Position numbers and translations under genes: made by a program
Notes under the pieces: model-generated
Databases searched by the model: none
Seen by the model: only the letters and a program-made list of their open reading frames with translations
Told to the model about the DNA's origin: nothing
Shown here: one piece after another, positions 27,870-37,332 of the stretch
Layout: every line of letters begins with the position of its first letter
Numbering within the stretch: the stretch's first letter is position 1
Origin: Chitinophaga niabensis
GTDB taxonomy: Bacteria; Bacteroidota; Bacteroidia; Chitinophagales; Chitinophagaceae
Direction of reading: 5' to 3'
DNA: 64,000 nt
Assembly (NCBI RefSeq): GCF_039545795.1
Contig: NZ_CP154260.1
Location: 5,089,001-5,153,000, forward strand

Positions 27870-29807
27870 TCAAAAAGTCAAATTAACCGGGCTATGGCCA
27901 TCCCAATTAATGCTTTTTATCATTTTACCTTCCGACACAACATTGATCTTATGCCTGCTCACTTCAATATCAAAGTTCCTGTTGAAAGCCCTGATATTCC
28001 GCAGCTTCATACTGTTCCATTCTTTCGGCAAACGCGGGCAGATGGTAAATTGAGAAAAGCCCAGGGGATCAAAGCCAAACAGCCCTTCCGTTATAACCCT
28101 GCAATAAAGCCCGCTTTCTGCAGAGAGGTGCCGCTGATCTCCTTCAGGCCATGCTTCTATGGCATAGGGTACATGGTTACCCAGCAGGCGCTGTGAAGAA
28201 TAATATTTAAGATAGGGAAGCGTAGTATCTACTACCCCTGCCCGCAGCATGCCACGAAAAGCATACAAGGTAGACCTGTCCCAGAAAGTGGCAGAACCAG
28301 CTTCTGTGAGGATCCCGTTCTTTGTCCAAAGCCTTGGAGAAAGCAAGGCATGAACAGTTCCCTCTTTGCGGTCAAAAATATCCATCACCAGTGGTATGCA
28401 GATCCAGGAACGTAATACCTTATTATCTTCATAATAACGGTAAGTTTTATATCCTTCCACCGTAGCACCGAAATAGCTCTCAATATCCTTTCTTAACTGT
28501 GAGGCTTCCTGTTGCAGCCTGCTCACATCCTGCCGTAAACCAAGAGATGCAGCCAGCCTGGATGCATATACAAATGCCCCATAGGCCAGCACATTGGTGG
28601 ACAGGTTGATACGGCCCGCTTTAAATCTGCCTTCCAGTTCATCAGAATCCGAGGTGATCACCCCTTCCTTTGTTTTATGGCGGCGCAGGTATTCATTACA
28701 CCAGGAGATCAATGGCCAGAGGCGTTTTGCATTAACCGTATCAGCTGAATATAAAGCAAAGAGAGAAGCGCCATAAGCGATCATCGCCTGATCTCCCCTG
28801 TCTCCTGCGCCATTCCAGAAATCAGCACCTTCTGCAACAATGGAACTGGGAATAGGTTTGTAGTCATCATTCATATACCGGGCAAAGAGCCGGAAACTAT
28901 TCCTGGCAGATTCATTTCCTTCTGCATTTCCCAGGAAGGGGAAAAAAGGGTTCACATATTCCGCCTGATCGTTGGCCCAGATAGCAGCATAGTATTCACC
29001 ACCACCGGGAGCATGCATCAGGCCCTGTTTTGTATCGAAAATACTTTCTGCCGCGCGTATTTTGGCAAAGCTGAACATCCTGTTAATGGTATCATTAGGG
29101 GTTTCCAGCACAAGGGATTCTCCCAGCTGCGTTACCAGCGCTTTCCGCTTTTCAAATTCATAATCTGCTGAAATAAAACCGGCTGCAGATATTACAACAG
29201 CAAACGTCCATTTTTCTCCCGGTTGTAATACAAGATCGCCTCCATTATACACCCGGTAGTTTATGGTATAAGCCCCATCAACACCAGTTGCAGCATCCGT
29301 TACAATGTTCTTATCCTGCATAGGAATGTTTAGGGATAGTGGTTTTTTCCCTGTATTGGATAAAGTATATTTTTCTATGTATGCAGCTTTTTCTGTTGAA
29401 GGAAACATTTGTCTTTTGATGAACAGGTCACTCTTCGTGGTGCTTTCAGATTGCAGGTATCCTTTAATATAAAAGGACTGCGGTATCTCCCGTACATAAA
29501 CGCCATTTACCTTTACAGAATCCATGATATGCTGATTAAAGGTCCGGATCAGGCTTCCTCTTGTATCATTGGGGATAGTACGAAGCATTGGAAAAACAAG
29601 TTTCTGTTTCAGCAGTAAACCGCCTGCACTGTCCTTTCCATAATAGATAATAGCCGAAATCTTCTTTCCACTCATTTCTATATGGTCAGCATGGATATCA
29701 TTCTTTTTTACCTTCCATATAATTCCGCCATCCGGCTGCATTTGCCATTTCAATTGGGCACACAAAGGGGATGAGGCTAATAATAGCCACGCAAGTACAT
29801 ATCTCAT
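27870..29807 (-). CDS. Six-hairpin (alpha/alpha)6-barrel glycosidase, family not assigned
   Basis: A 645-residue exported protein (signal peptide ending PLCAQ). An N-terminal beta-sandwich (about 20-220) precedes an (alpha/alpha)6 barrel (about 230-560) with patterns such as AIWANDQAEYVNPFF and ATFWDRSTLYAFRGML, plus AIEAWPEGDQRHLSAESG as a candidate catalytic region, and a C-terminal beta domain. This is the layout of inverting clan GH-L or GH-M type enzymes, but I cannot place it in a numbered family. It sits between the GntR regulator (10 bp) and the symporter (17 bp), so it likely trims oligosaccharides in the periplasm before import. Confidence 0.7.
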   Translation of the reverse strand: MRYVLAWLLLASSPLCAQLKWQMQPDGGIIWKVKKNDIHADHIEMSGKKISAIIYYGKDSAGGLLLKQKLVFPMLRTIPNDTRGSLIRTFNQHIMDSVKVNGVYVREIPQSFYIKGYLQSESTTKSDLFIKRQMFPSTEKAAYIEKYTLSNTGKKPLSLNIPMQDKNIVTDAATGVDGAYTINYRVYNGGDLVLQPGEKWTFAVVISAAGFISADYEFEKRKALVTQLGESLVLETPNDTINRMFSFAKIRAAESIFDTKQGLMHAPGGGEYYAAIWANDQAEYVNPFFPFLGNAEGNESARNSFRLFARYMNDDYKPIPSSIVAEGADFWNGAGDRGDQAMIAYGASLFALYSADTVNAKRLWPLISWCNEYLRRHKTKEGVITSDSDELEGRFKAGRINLSTNVLAYGAFVYASRLAASLGLRQDVSRLQQEASQLRKDIESYFGATVEGYKTYRYYEDNKVLRSWICIPLVMDIFDRKEGTVHALLSPRLWTKNGILTEAGSATFWDRSTLYAFRGMLRAGVVDTTLPYLKYYSSQRLLGNHVPYAIEAWPEGDQRHLSAESGLYCRVITEGLFGFDPLGFSQFTICPRLPKEWNSMKLRNIRAFNRNFDIEVSRHKINVVSEGKMIKSINWDGHSPVNLTF

Positions 29808-29817
29808 CTGGATCTTT

Positions 29818-30828
29818 TTAAAGTGTTTTTCTCTTTGCCAGTGCTGTGGGGATGATCTGTTGGATCTTTTCCCTGTTAATAACGGCCTGGCCGGCCATTT
29901 TGCCCATCAGGGCAAAGTCTGTGGAATACGTAGTGATCCCTACGAACTCCTTTGCAGGCTCATCGTTATGGGATAACAGGCCTACATCTTTACCGGGTTT
30001 AAATTTCTTTTTTTCGCACTCCCGCAGTATTTCCCACATGGCAAAGTTGTCCAGGGTAAAGTATACCTTCCCTTTTTCTACCATGCCCGGGGTGAACTCA
30101 TTTACAATGCTGCCTTTCATCTTAAAGTCCTTCAGGAATTTTTTGAAGGCAGAAACGATCTCCTTGGGGTCCAGCGATTCCGGGGAATGCAGGAAGATCA
30201 TTTCATCAAATTGTTTGATCTCTTTTGCCAGTTGTTTAAATGCGTTGTAGGACGATTGTTTGAACTCCTGGGTGATGTAATTGAACTCTCCTTCCAATGG
30301 TTCATACCTGTCAAACATCAGGAACTTGTTGCGGGGAATGGTATCCAGCAACTCCTTTGACCTCGGGTGAGGGATAGGTGCAACCACATACATCCCATAT
30401 TTACTCCTGATCTGTAACAGTATCGTTTCGAAGATCTCTATATTACCGTGATGAAAGAAAATATTCAGCTCCACACCCTTACCCAGCTGATGCCTGAAAT
30501 TCCTGTAGAACTGCTCTTCAAAAGTATCGAGGTTGTACATCAGCAGTGCTACCTTCATCACCTGCTCTGTATTCCCATGCGCTACAAAATATCCAAGCCG
30601 GTACTTTGATTCAATGATCCCTCTGCTTACAAGCTCCTGGTACCCTTTCACAATCGTTTCCCGTGAAAACTTCAACTCCCTGATCAGTGTGTTCACGGAA
30701 GGGAGCGGATCATCCATCTGCAACACCTTTTCATTGATGGCATTAATGATCCCCTGCACCAGGCGGTCCCGCTTAGAGTAAGCTGCTACTTCTTCCAGTT
30801 CTCTTATTTTTTCAAATACATTTCGCAT
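29818..30828 (-). CDS. GntR-type regulator with LacI-like sugar-binding domain
   Basis: A 336-residue transcription factor. The N-terminal 80 residues form a GntR winged helix (QMDDPLPSVNTLIRELKFS, then VSRGIIESKYRLGYFV). The rest resembles the periplasmic-binding-protein fold of LacI repressors (for example GKDVGLLSHNDEP and GITTYSTDFALMGKMAG), a combination common in Bacteroidota sugar operons. It is cytoplasmic. It is embedded in the operon between two glycosidase genes with 10-bp gaps on each side, so it is co-expressed with them and probably senses the imported sugar. Its operator may be the CTGGTCT repeats upstream of the SusC gene (inference). Confidence 0.87.
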   Translation of the reverse strand: MRNVFEKIRELEEVAAYSKRDRLVQGIINAINEKVLQMDDPLPSVNTLIRELKFSRETIVKGYQELVSRGIIESKYRLGYFVAHGNTEQVMKVALLMYNLDTFEEQFYRNFRHQLGKGVELNIFFHHGNIEIFETILLQIRSKYGMYVVAPIPHPRSKELLDTIPRNKFLMFDRYEPLEGEFNYITQEFKQSSYNAFKQLAKEIKQFDEMIFLHSPESLDPKEIVSAFKKFLKDFKMKGSIVNEFTPGMVEKGKVYFTLDNFAMWEILRECEKKKFKPGKDVGLLSHNDEPAKEFVGITTYSTDFALMGKMAGQAVINREKIQQIIPTALAKRKTL

Positions 30829-30838
30829 CCATGATATT

Positions 30839-32260
30839 TTAGTCGACAGTTACTGTCATCGCCTTTCCCGGCTGCAGCTTCACATCTGCATAAGAGATAA
30901 AATTACCCCGTTTATCCAATTCCTGCAATGCTTTTATCTTCCTGTTCCCTGTTTTAACAAAAGCGTGCCGCCCGGAGAATTTCGCCCGCCATACAATAGC
31001 AGTATTTCCCTGGTATTGCAGCGTAGTTCCTTTCCTATATTCAGTTACAGTAATATGCCCTGAAAGTACCGGAATGTTTTCCGCAGAGAGCGTATCCTCC
31101 TGCTTCCCGTTGAACAGGGTGCTTATCCTGTTATACCGTGCATCGGCATCAACTCCCATCAAACCCTGGATGATCCCTTCCACTACACCAAAAGACACCT
31201 CCGGATATTCCCTTCTCTTTGTACCAGGATCAGCCAGATGAAGTATATACCGCAATGCCTGATCGTAATAACCATACCTGCTCAGCACTACCGGAAAATA
31301 AGACAGATTCTCCACATTCCAGTCATTCGATACCAGATGCTCTATTGTTCTCCTGGCGCGGGTACTATCTTTCAGTGCATCAAACCAAAGCAGGAAGGTT
31401 TCACCCTCTCCTTTTCCAAAGGCCCCGTCATTGGTAACATGCGTCTGATATTGCTGTGCCTGGGCATCCCACCAGGTATTTTCTATATGGCGGCGATACT
31501 GCTCAGCCTTAAGCCGGTATCCTGCAGCTTTAGCACGTTGCCCACCGGTTTCCAGTATAGCGGCATATGTTTCCAATCCTCTGTACAAAGCTGCGATCAG
31601 ATCAACACCCATTTTCAGATGCGGCACACCTTCTGAATAAGAAGGCAGTCCCCGGCAACGATGAAAAGCATCGTTTTCATTGAAAGGAATGGGTGTATTC
31701 GGATAAGCTGGTCTTACCAGCAGCGAATCTGCCTGTAAGATCCAGGTGCTGATATATTCATCAACAGATCTGTCATGAAAGTTGCGAAAGACTGGATCAT
31801 TGATAAAAAGCTTATTCCCCGTCCACAGATACATCCGCCAGTTGGCATTCATGATATCAAAATTCGCATTCAGGTTATACCAGAACTCTTTATCGTTCCG
31901 GTAATCTTCAGGGGCAGGCAGACCATGTTTGTTCATTTCCCAATAGGAACACCAGTCTTTTCCTTTCGAAATATTTTTAGCAAACAGCGTTAGCATATTC
32001 CGGTTCTCTGCAGCCAGCCCCAGTATTTCCCCACCAATACATTGATGAGCCACATCCCGCATGCAGAACGCAGACCTTGGTGGCAAGGCTGATTCATACC
32101 AGGGGCCAACAGGATCATCCTTGTGCCCCTTGTAAGATAAAGCTGTTTGCTGCGCCCAGCTGAAAGCGGCTTCCAGTTTAGCATTGGAAGAATGAAATAC
32201 AATCTGTTGTGCATTTCCCTTTAAACAAATCAGTAACAATAATAAGGACCTGATAAACAT
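30839..32260 (-). CDS. Six-hairpin glycosidase-like protein, family not assigned
   Basis: A 473-residue exported protein with a signal peptide ending GNAQ. The body is a six-hairpin alpha-barrel (about 25-400) with conserved-looking patterns GPWYESALPPRSAFCMRDVA and FPVVLSRYGYYDQALRYIL, and a short C-terminal beta domain (about 400-473). Acidic residues in ALPPRSAFCMRDVAHQ and in FNENDAFHRCRGLPSY could serve catalysis, but I do not recognise the family. It follows SusD after 47 bp, which hold a perfect hairpin, and precedes the GntR gene by 10 bp. It is likely the first periplasmic enzyme of this locus. Confidence 0.68.
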   Translation of the reverse strand: MFIRSLLLLLICLKGNAQQIVFHSSNAKLEAAFSWAQQTALSYKGHKDDPVGPWYESALPPRSAFCMRDVAHQCIGGEILGLAAENRNMLTLFAKNISKGKDWCSYWEMNKHGLPAPEDYRNDKEFWYNLNANFDIMNANWRMYLWTGNKLFINDPVFRNFHDRSVDEYISTWILQADSLLVRPAYPNTPIPFNENDAFHRCRGLPSYSEGVPHLKMGVDLIAALYRGLETYAAILETGGQRAKAAGYRLKAEQYRRHIENTWWDAQAQQYQTHVTNDGAFGKGEGETFLLWFDALKDSTRARRTIEHLVSNDWNVENLSYFPVVLSRYGYYDQALRYILHLADPGTKRREYPEVSFGVVEGIIQGLMGVDADARYNRISTLFNGKQEDTLSAENIPVLSGHITVTEYRKGTTLQYQGNTAIVWRAKFSGRHAFVKTGNRKIKALQELDKRGNFISYADVKLQPGKAMTVTVD

Positions 32261-32275
32261 GGAAAAGTATTTCTT

Positions 32276-32303
32276 ATAAGCAGGGCCATTCAGCCCTGCT
32301 TAT
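32276..32303. repeat. Perfect 11-bp hairpin between susD and the glycosidase gene
   Basis: ATAAGCAGGGC (32276-32286) pairs perfectly with GCCCTGCTTAT (32293-32303) around a 6-base loop. On the minus strand no T-run follows, so it may be a partial terminator or an mRNA processing/stabilising element setting SusCD above the downstream enzymes. Confidence 0.55.
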
Positions 32304-32307
32304 TGTA

Positions 32308-33948
32308 TTAATTATAACTTGGATTCTGTGTGATGCCCGGGTTCTTCTGTATTTCTGTACGTGGTATCGGGTAGAAATAAAAGCTGGGTACCCATGTTCT
32401 TTCTTCCACCGTGATCTGCTGATAAGTAAAGGTGCCATTTGGCTGTTTGGTGATCACCACACCTTTAGCATCTTCCGAACCCACTTCAGCAATACCCCAT
32501 CTTCTGATATCAAAATAACGATGCCCTTCAAAGCAAAGTTCAATTCTCCGCTCATGTTTTATCCTGTCCATCAATCCCGCATCAGGAGCAGTTACAGCAG
32601 GCAATCCTGCTTTCAGTTGTCTCAGATCATTCAGATAAGTGCGGGCTTCTCCGTATTGCCCCAATGCAGCACAAGCTTCCGCATAGTTAAGATACATTTC
32701 TGACAAACGGAACACTACCCATTGCGTTGCTGCAAAATCCTGCTTTTTCCAGTCTACCGCTTCATCCACCATTTTCCGCATGCAATACCGTGTTTTAGAT
32801 GCATTCCAGGGAGAATAGGGGCTTTGCGGAGAATCGTCTCCACCTTCATAGAACTGCGTAAGCCTTCCTTTAAACTGTTGGTTGTTGGCCAGTATATCCG
32901 CATAGAAACGGGACTCCCTGTTAGCATAAGGATTTTGTGCATGGGTTGGATTATTCCAGCTAAAGGCGGTACCATCTGCCATTTCAAACTCATCTACCAT
33001 TTGCTGGATCACATTGTATGCACTGTAGCCATCGTATCCATTAGGACTAAGGTCCCTGCTCACCGTATTATACCTATCTGCCTTCACCAGGCCACTGTAC
33101 ACCCTTCCAAAGATCACTTCAGTATTGAAGAAATCAAGGAAGGTCTTATTATAAGTACCAGTGCCGGCGTTACCATACAAGCTAAACATTTTGCCATTGT
33201 AATCAATCACCGCTTTAGCGGCATCCCTTGCATCACGCCATAATTGCTGATCATTGGTTTTGTTGAAATAAGGACTTGCCGCATACAACAGCAAACGGGA
33301 TTTCAGTGCGAGGGCAGCCCCTGCGGTAGCCCTGCCCTTATTCATATCGCTACTTTGAGATGCAGGCAACAGTTGCACTGCCTGTGCTATGTCTGCCAGG
33401 ATAAAATCTTTTGTTTCCTGCCAGGTAGCTCTTTTTTCCGTAAAGGTTTTATCTGTCACATCATAGACCTTGGTGATCAGCAGTACACCTCCAAAACGTT
33501 TCAGCAATTCAAAGTAAGCCATTGCCCGGAGGAAGTATACTTCTCCTTTCATACGGCGGATAAGACTTTCATTCCCTACAGAATCAACTTTGTTAATGTT
33601 TAGGAAGAAGGTATTGCAATAACGGATCGCGGTGTACAAGCTATTCCAGTTGTTCAGCGAACCACTGGTCTGATTATCCGGCGTAGCTTCTCCCCGCACA
33701 TATACATTCTCATTGGTCCAGTTAAAATTTCCATATAGCTCATCTGTTTGCGCTGCCCATCCATAGCCGGCATCCTTATATGCCAGCACAGCCCTGTCGT
33801 AGATGCCATTCACGAAAACTTCCGTAAGTTTGGGATCACCCCATACATCATCTTCAGAATAAGCATTTTTCGGCTTAAGGTCCAGTGTGTCGTTACATGC
33901 GCTGAGCAACATGGCTACGGCAAACATGTACATATATAATGTTTTCAT
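32308..33948 (-). CDS. SusD/RagB-family surface lipoprotein
   Basis: A 546-residue SusD-type lipoprotein (lipobox LLSAC, Cys18). It is the lid of the SusC transporter encoded 17 bp upstream. The family pattern is clear: an early DDVWGDPKLTEVFVNGIYD helix, TPR-like helices, and the C-terminal signature RRIELCFEGHRYFDIRRWG. A hairpin follows its stop codon before the first glycosidase gene. Confidence 0.94.
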   Translation of the reverse strand: MKTLYMYMFAVAMLLSACNDTLDLKPKNAYSEDDVWGDPKLTEVFVNGIYDRAVLAYKDAGYGWAAQTDELYGNFNWTNENVYVRGEATPDNQTSGSLNNWNSLYTAIRYCNTFFLNINKVDSVGNESLIRRMKGEVYFLRAMAYFELLKRFGGVLLITKVYDVTDKTFTEKRATWQETKDFILADIAQAVQLLPASQSSDMNKGRATAGAALALKSRLLLYAASPYFNKTNDQQLWRDARDAAKAVIDYNGKMFSLYGNAGTGTYNKTFLDFFNTEVIFGRVYSGLVKADRYNTVSRDLSPNGYDGYSAYNVIQQMVDEFEMADGTAFSWNNPTHAQNPYANRESRFYADILANNQQFKGRLTQFYEGGDDSPQSPYSPWNASKTRYCMRKMVDEAVDWKKQDFAATQWVVFRLSEMYLNYAEACAALGQYGEARTYLNDLRQLKAGLPAVTAPDAGLMDRIKHERRIELCFEGHRYFDIRRWGIAEVGSEDAKGVVITKQPNGTFTYQQITVEERTWVPSFYFYPIPRTEIQKNPGITQNPSYN

Positions 33949-33965
33949 TTTTCTATTTGTTATCG

Positions 33966-36900
33966 TTAGAAACTGAGATTCGCACCGATGTTAACGATCC
34001 GCTGTTGCGGATAATAGTAGCCATTATCGTTTGGTATTTCAGGATCATAAGATGGCCCGAACTTATCGATAGAGAACAGGTTGTTTCCGTTCACATAGAT
34101 CCTGGCGCCCTGTATCTTTGCTCTGCCCAGCCAGGAAGATGGCAGGTTATAACCGATCTCCACATTCTTCAATCGTACAAAGGCAGCATTGCGTAACCAG
34201 AAGTCGGAAGCCATTGTATTTACACCGAATGTTCTGCCGGTGGGCCCGCTGAAATTGCGGGGATAAGTATTATCACCTTCTTTCTGCCAGCGGTCCGTGA
34301 AAAATTCCCTGGCCAGGTTAAGTCCTGCCGGTGCGAGATAAGATTTGGCCCTTGCCTGCCCCTGGAAGAAAACAGAAACATCAATATTTTTCCAGGTACA
34401 ATTGAATGCAGTACCAAAGATGATCTCAGGTGTTCTCACCAATGGCATCCTTACCATATCCAGTCCATTGATCTGTTTATCATTGTTGAGGTCCTTGTAA
34501 CGGATATCGCCGGGAGCAGTTCCTGCAGGATGCGGGCTGTTATCTATTTCCCGTTGGTTCTGGTAAATACCATCTGATTGATAAAGGAACCAGGCATCGA
34601 TCGGGAGGTTTGTTTTTTGCTGGTAGGAAGGAATATTTTTCGCTTCATCCATATAGATCACTTTGTTCCGTGCGAACGTCATGTTCCCTCTTACAGCATA
34701 AGAGAAGTCTTTTCCTGTTCTGTTATTGTAAGATGCTTCCAGCTCAATCCCCCTGTTCAGCACACGGCCCAGGTTCTCTAATGGTAAGGTAAGGCCTGTA
34801 TAACCGGGAACAGATTCACTGCGTGCAATCAGGATGCCCGTGCGCATAGACCGGAAGTAATCAAGGCTCAGGCCGATCTTCCCATTCAGGAATTGAGATT
34901 CTATTGCCAGATCTGTAGTGTTGGCCACCTCCCAGGTGATGTCCCTGTTGGGTGTAGGCCCGAGGTTCAGCGAACTTACCTGTGATGCATTGGGGCCCAG
35001 TGAATAACCGAAGCCTGTACCAAACAGGTACGTTTGAATATAGTTGAAAGCACTCACAGCATCGTTACCGGTTTTACCCCAGGATGCTCTCAGCTTAAGA
35101 TCACTGACGAAAGATGAGCGGAAGAAAGATTCCTGTGAAATACGCCATGCAGCAGACACACCGGGAAAGAAACCATAACGTTTACCTTCGGGGAAATTCT
35201 GCGATCCATCATAACGCATATTGTAATCCAGGAGATACTTATTCCTGAAATTATAGGATATACGGCTGATGTAATTGATACGGCCTGATTCTGCTGCGGA
35301 GGAATTATTCTGCTGCCCGATGAGGCTGCCCGCAAACAACTCATCCAGGGAATTGCTGAGGAAGTTAGACCTGTAAGCGGTAATGTTATCAGCCTGGCCC
35401 TGGAACCTTTCAAAGGCAACAAAAGCATCCAGTGCATGATCATTAAACTTCCTGCTGTAATTCATCCGCAGGTTCAGGAGTTTCTGCCGTACAGAACCCC
35501 TTAATTCATTGAGATTGGGGGTGATGGAGGATACTATCCTTGTATAGTCTTTCGTGGAAGGATTATACCTGTATGCAGGTGGTGGTGTTTGTACAAATTG
35601 TTTTGTTCTGTTCAGTGTAAGATCGTAAGCATAATAACCATCCAGGGAAAGCCCGTCTGTAATTTTGGAAAGGTCCCAGTTGAAAGAAGCTTTTGTTTGC
35701 AGGTAATCATTGGTAAAACGCTGGTAACCGGCATCTCCGTTTGTGATATAGATCATGCTGTTATCAGGCCCGCCACCGATGCCCGGCCCTACATTCCCAT
35801 TAGGGTATTTCGGCACCAGGTAAGGATAAGCCAGCCACAATTCCCTGAATATACCACCAGCATCGTAACCTGGCTTGGCTGCATTGCGGAACTCATTACG
35901 GTATAATACATCTATCCCTACTTTCAAACTGTTTGTTACGGTTACATCTATGTTAGCCCTTGCCTGCGCCTGTTTATAATAAGCGGCGCTTTGTTTGTAA
36001 ATACCATCCTGATGCTGGTACTGACCGGAGAGATAATACTTTACTTTCTCCGTACCACCGCTGAGCGAAACAACATGATTCTGCTGCATGGCCCATGTTT
36101 TCATAATGGCATTCCACCAATTACTGTTAGGATGGCCGAGGGGATCGGAGCCATCTTTGAACAGCTGAATATCTGCATCCGGCCAGGTTTTCTGCTGCCC
36201 GCGCAATACATCATACTCGTTTGTAGCCACAGCATATTCATAAGAATTCAACATCTTCGGTACCCTTGTAGGTTGTGTGAAACCCCAGTTGGTGCTAAAA
36301 GATAATACAGGCGTACCGGAGCGCCCCCTTCTTGTGGTAACGAGGATAACACCATTTGCAGAACGGGCACCGTAAATAGCCGCTGTGGCATCTTTAATAA
36401 CAGAGATCGATTCAATATCTGCAGGGTTGAGCCTGGCAAAACCACCAGACCTGTCTGGAACACCATCTATTACAACCAGTGCGCCGGTGCTTCCCAATGT
36501 AGCTTTACCACGTACAAAGATCTCCGCATTATCATTCCCCGGCTCACCGCTCCTGGTATTTGCTATCAGGCCGGGAACCTGGCCAGCAAGGGAATTAGTG
36601 ATATTTACGGCGGGGGATTTTTGCAGTTCTTTACCGGTAACAGCAGAAACTGCTCCTGTAAGATTTGTTTTTTTCCTGGCACCATAACCGATCACCACTA
36701 TTTCATTCAACTCTTTGTTTTCATTCTGAAGGGTAATATCTATGCTGCTCCTTTCGCCAACAGGAATTTCTGTGGCAGTGAAGCCTGTTGCAGAGATCAC
36801 CAATATGGCATTGTTGCCGGAAACCCTGATAGAGTAATTTCCATTGTTATCAGAGATGGCACCTGTTTTACTGTTCTTTTCCATAATGGTGGCGCCTGGA

Positions 36901-37073
36901 ATGAACTCACCATTATCATTCTTTATTTTTCCGCTGATCACGCGGGCATTGTTCTGTGCAGAGGATAAAACAGCACTGCACAGTAAAAGGAATAGGAGGA
37001 TAAACGCCTTAAGCGGGTATTCCGTCTGGAAGGCAAAGGCAATAGGATGCCCATTATGCTTTGTTCTTTTCAT
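33966..37073 (-). CDS. SusC/RagA-family TonB-linked outer-membrane transporter
   Basis: A 1035-residue SusC-type barrel. A long N-terminal segment leads to a signal peptide ending SSAQ at residue 40, followed by a carboxypeptidase-regulatory-like domain (about 45-120) and the plug with STGALVVIDGVPD and AAIYGARSANGVILVTT. There is no STN domain, in line with control by the LuxR-tailed TPR regulator upstream rather than by FecR. The 259 bp before it hold three phased CTGGTCT copies. It forms one operon with SusD, two six-hairpin glycosidases, GntR and a sodium symporter, so its ligand is probably an oligosaccharide. Confidence 0.95.
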   Translation of the reverse strand: MKRTKHNGHPIAFAFQTEYPLKAFILLFLLLCSAVLSSAQNNARVISGKIKNDNGEFIPGATIMEKNSKTGAISDNNGNYSIRVSGNNAILVISATGFTATEIPVGERSSIDITLQNENKELNEIVVIGYGARKKTNLTGAVSAVTGKELQKSPAVNITNSLAGQVPGLIANTRSGEPGNDNAEIFVRGKATLGSTGALVVIDGVPDRSGGFARLNPADIESISVIKDATAAIYGARSANGVILVTTRRGRSGTPVLSFSTNWGFTQPTRVPKMLNSYEYAVATNEYDVLRGQQKTWPDADIQLFKDGSDPLGHPNSNWWNAIMKTWAMQQNHVVSLSGGTEKVKYYLSGQYQHQDGIYKQSAAYYKQAQARANIDVTVTNSLKVGIDVLYRNEFRNAAKPGYDAGGIFRELWLAYPYLVPKYPNGNVGPGIGGGPDNSMIYITNGDAGYQRFTNDYLQTKASFNWDLSKITDGLSLDGYYAYDLTLNRTKQFVQTPPPAYRYNPSTKDYTRIVSSITPNLNELRGSVRQKLLNLRMNYSRKFNDHALDAFVAFERFQGQADNITAYRSNFLSNSLDELFAGSLIGQQNNSSAAESGRINYISRISYNFRNKYLLDYNMRYDGSQNFPEGKRYGFFPGVSAAWRISQESFFRSSFVSDLKLRASWGKTGNDAVSAFNYIQTYLFGTGFGYSLGPNASQVSSLNLGPTPNRDITWEVANTTDLAIESQFLNGKIGLSLDYFRSMRTGILIARSESVPGYTGLTLPLENLGRVLNRGIELEASYNNRTGKDFSYAVRGNMTFARNKVIYMDEAKNIPSYQQKTNLPIDAWFLYQSDGIYQNQREIDNSPHPAGTAPGDIRYKDLNNDKQINGLDMVRMPLVRTPEIIFGTAFNCTWKNIDVSVFFQGQARAKSYLAPAGLNLAREFFTDRWQKEGDNTYPRNFSGPTGRTFGVNTMASDFWLRNAAFVRLKNVEIGYNLPSSWLGRAKIQGARIYVNGNNLFSIDKFGPSYDPEIPNDNGYYYPQQRIVNIGANLSF

Positions 37074-37216
37074 AACAGCATTTGTTTGGTTTGTGGAAAG
37101 TATGAGCCGTGGAAGCGTTAATAGTAAATGGTTAAGGCATCTAGGTTACCTTTTTCATAACGGTGTTTTGGAAAGTGAATAATAGTCTTCTGGAATTTAC
37201 CTGGTTGATATGCCCA

Positions 37217-37238
37217 CTGGTCTGTTCTGGTCTGGTCT
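37217..37238. promoter_or_regulatory. Three overlapping CTGGTCT repeats upstream of susC
   Basis: CTGGTCT occurs at 37217, 37227 and 37232, that is with spacings of 10 and 5 bp, so all three lie near one helix phase. They sit 144-165 bp before the SusC start and downstream of the regulator gene. They are candidates for binding by the GntR or the LuxR-type regulator. The same heptamer occurs once more at 43363. Confidence 0.45.
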
Positions 37239-37332
37239 GACAGTATAAAGATAAGCAGGTTTTTCATATTTCAAAACTTTTGTTCTGAAAATAAAAGGGG
37301 GAAGGGGTAGTTGTGGTTGCAGGATTGTATAC

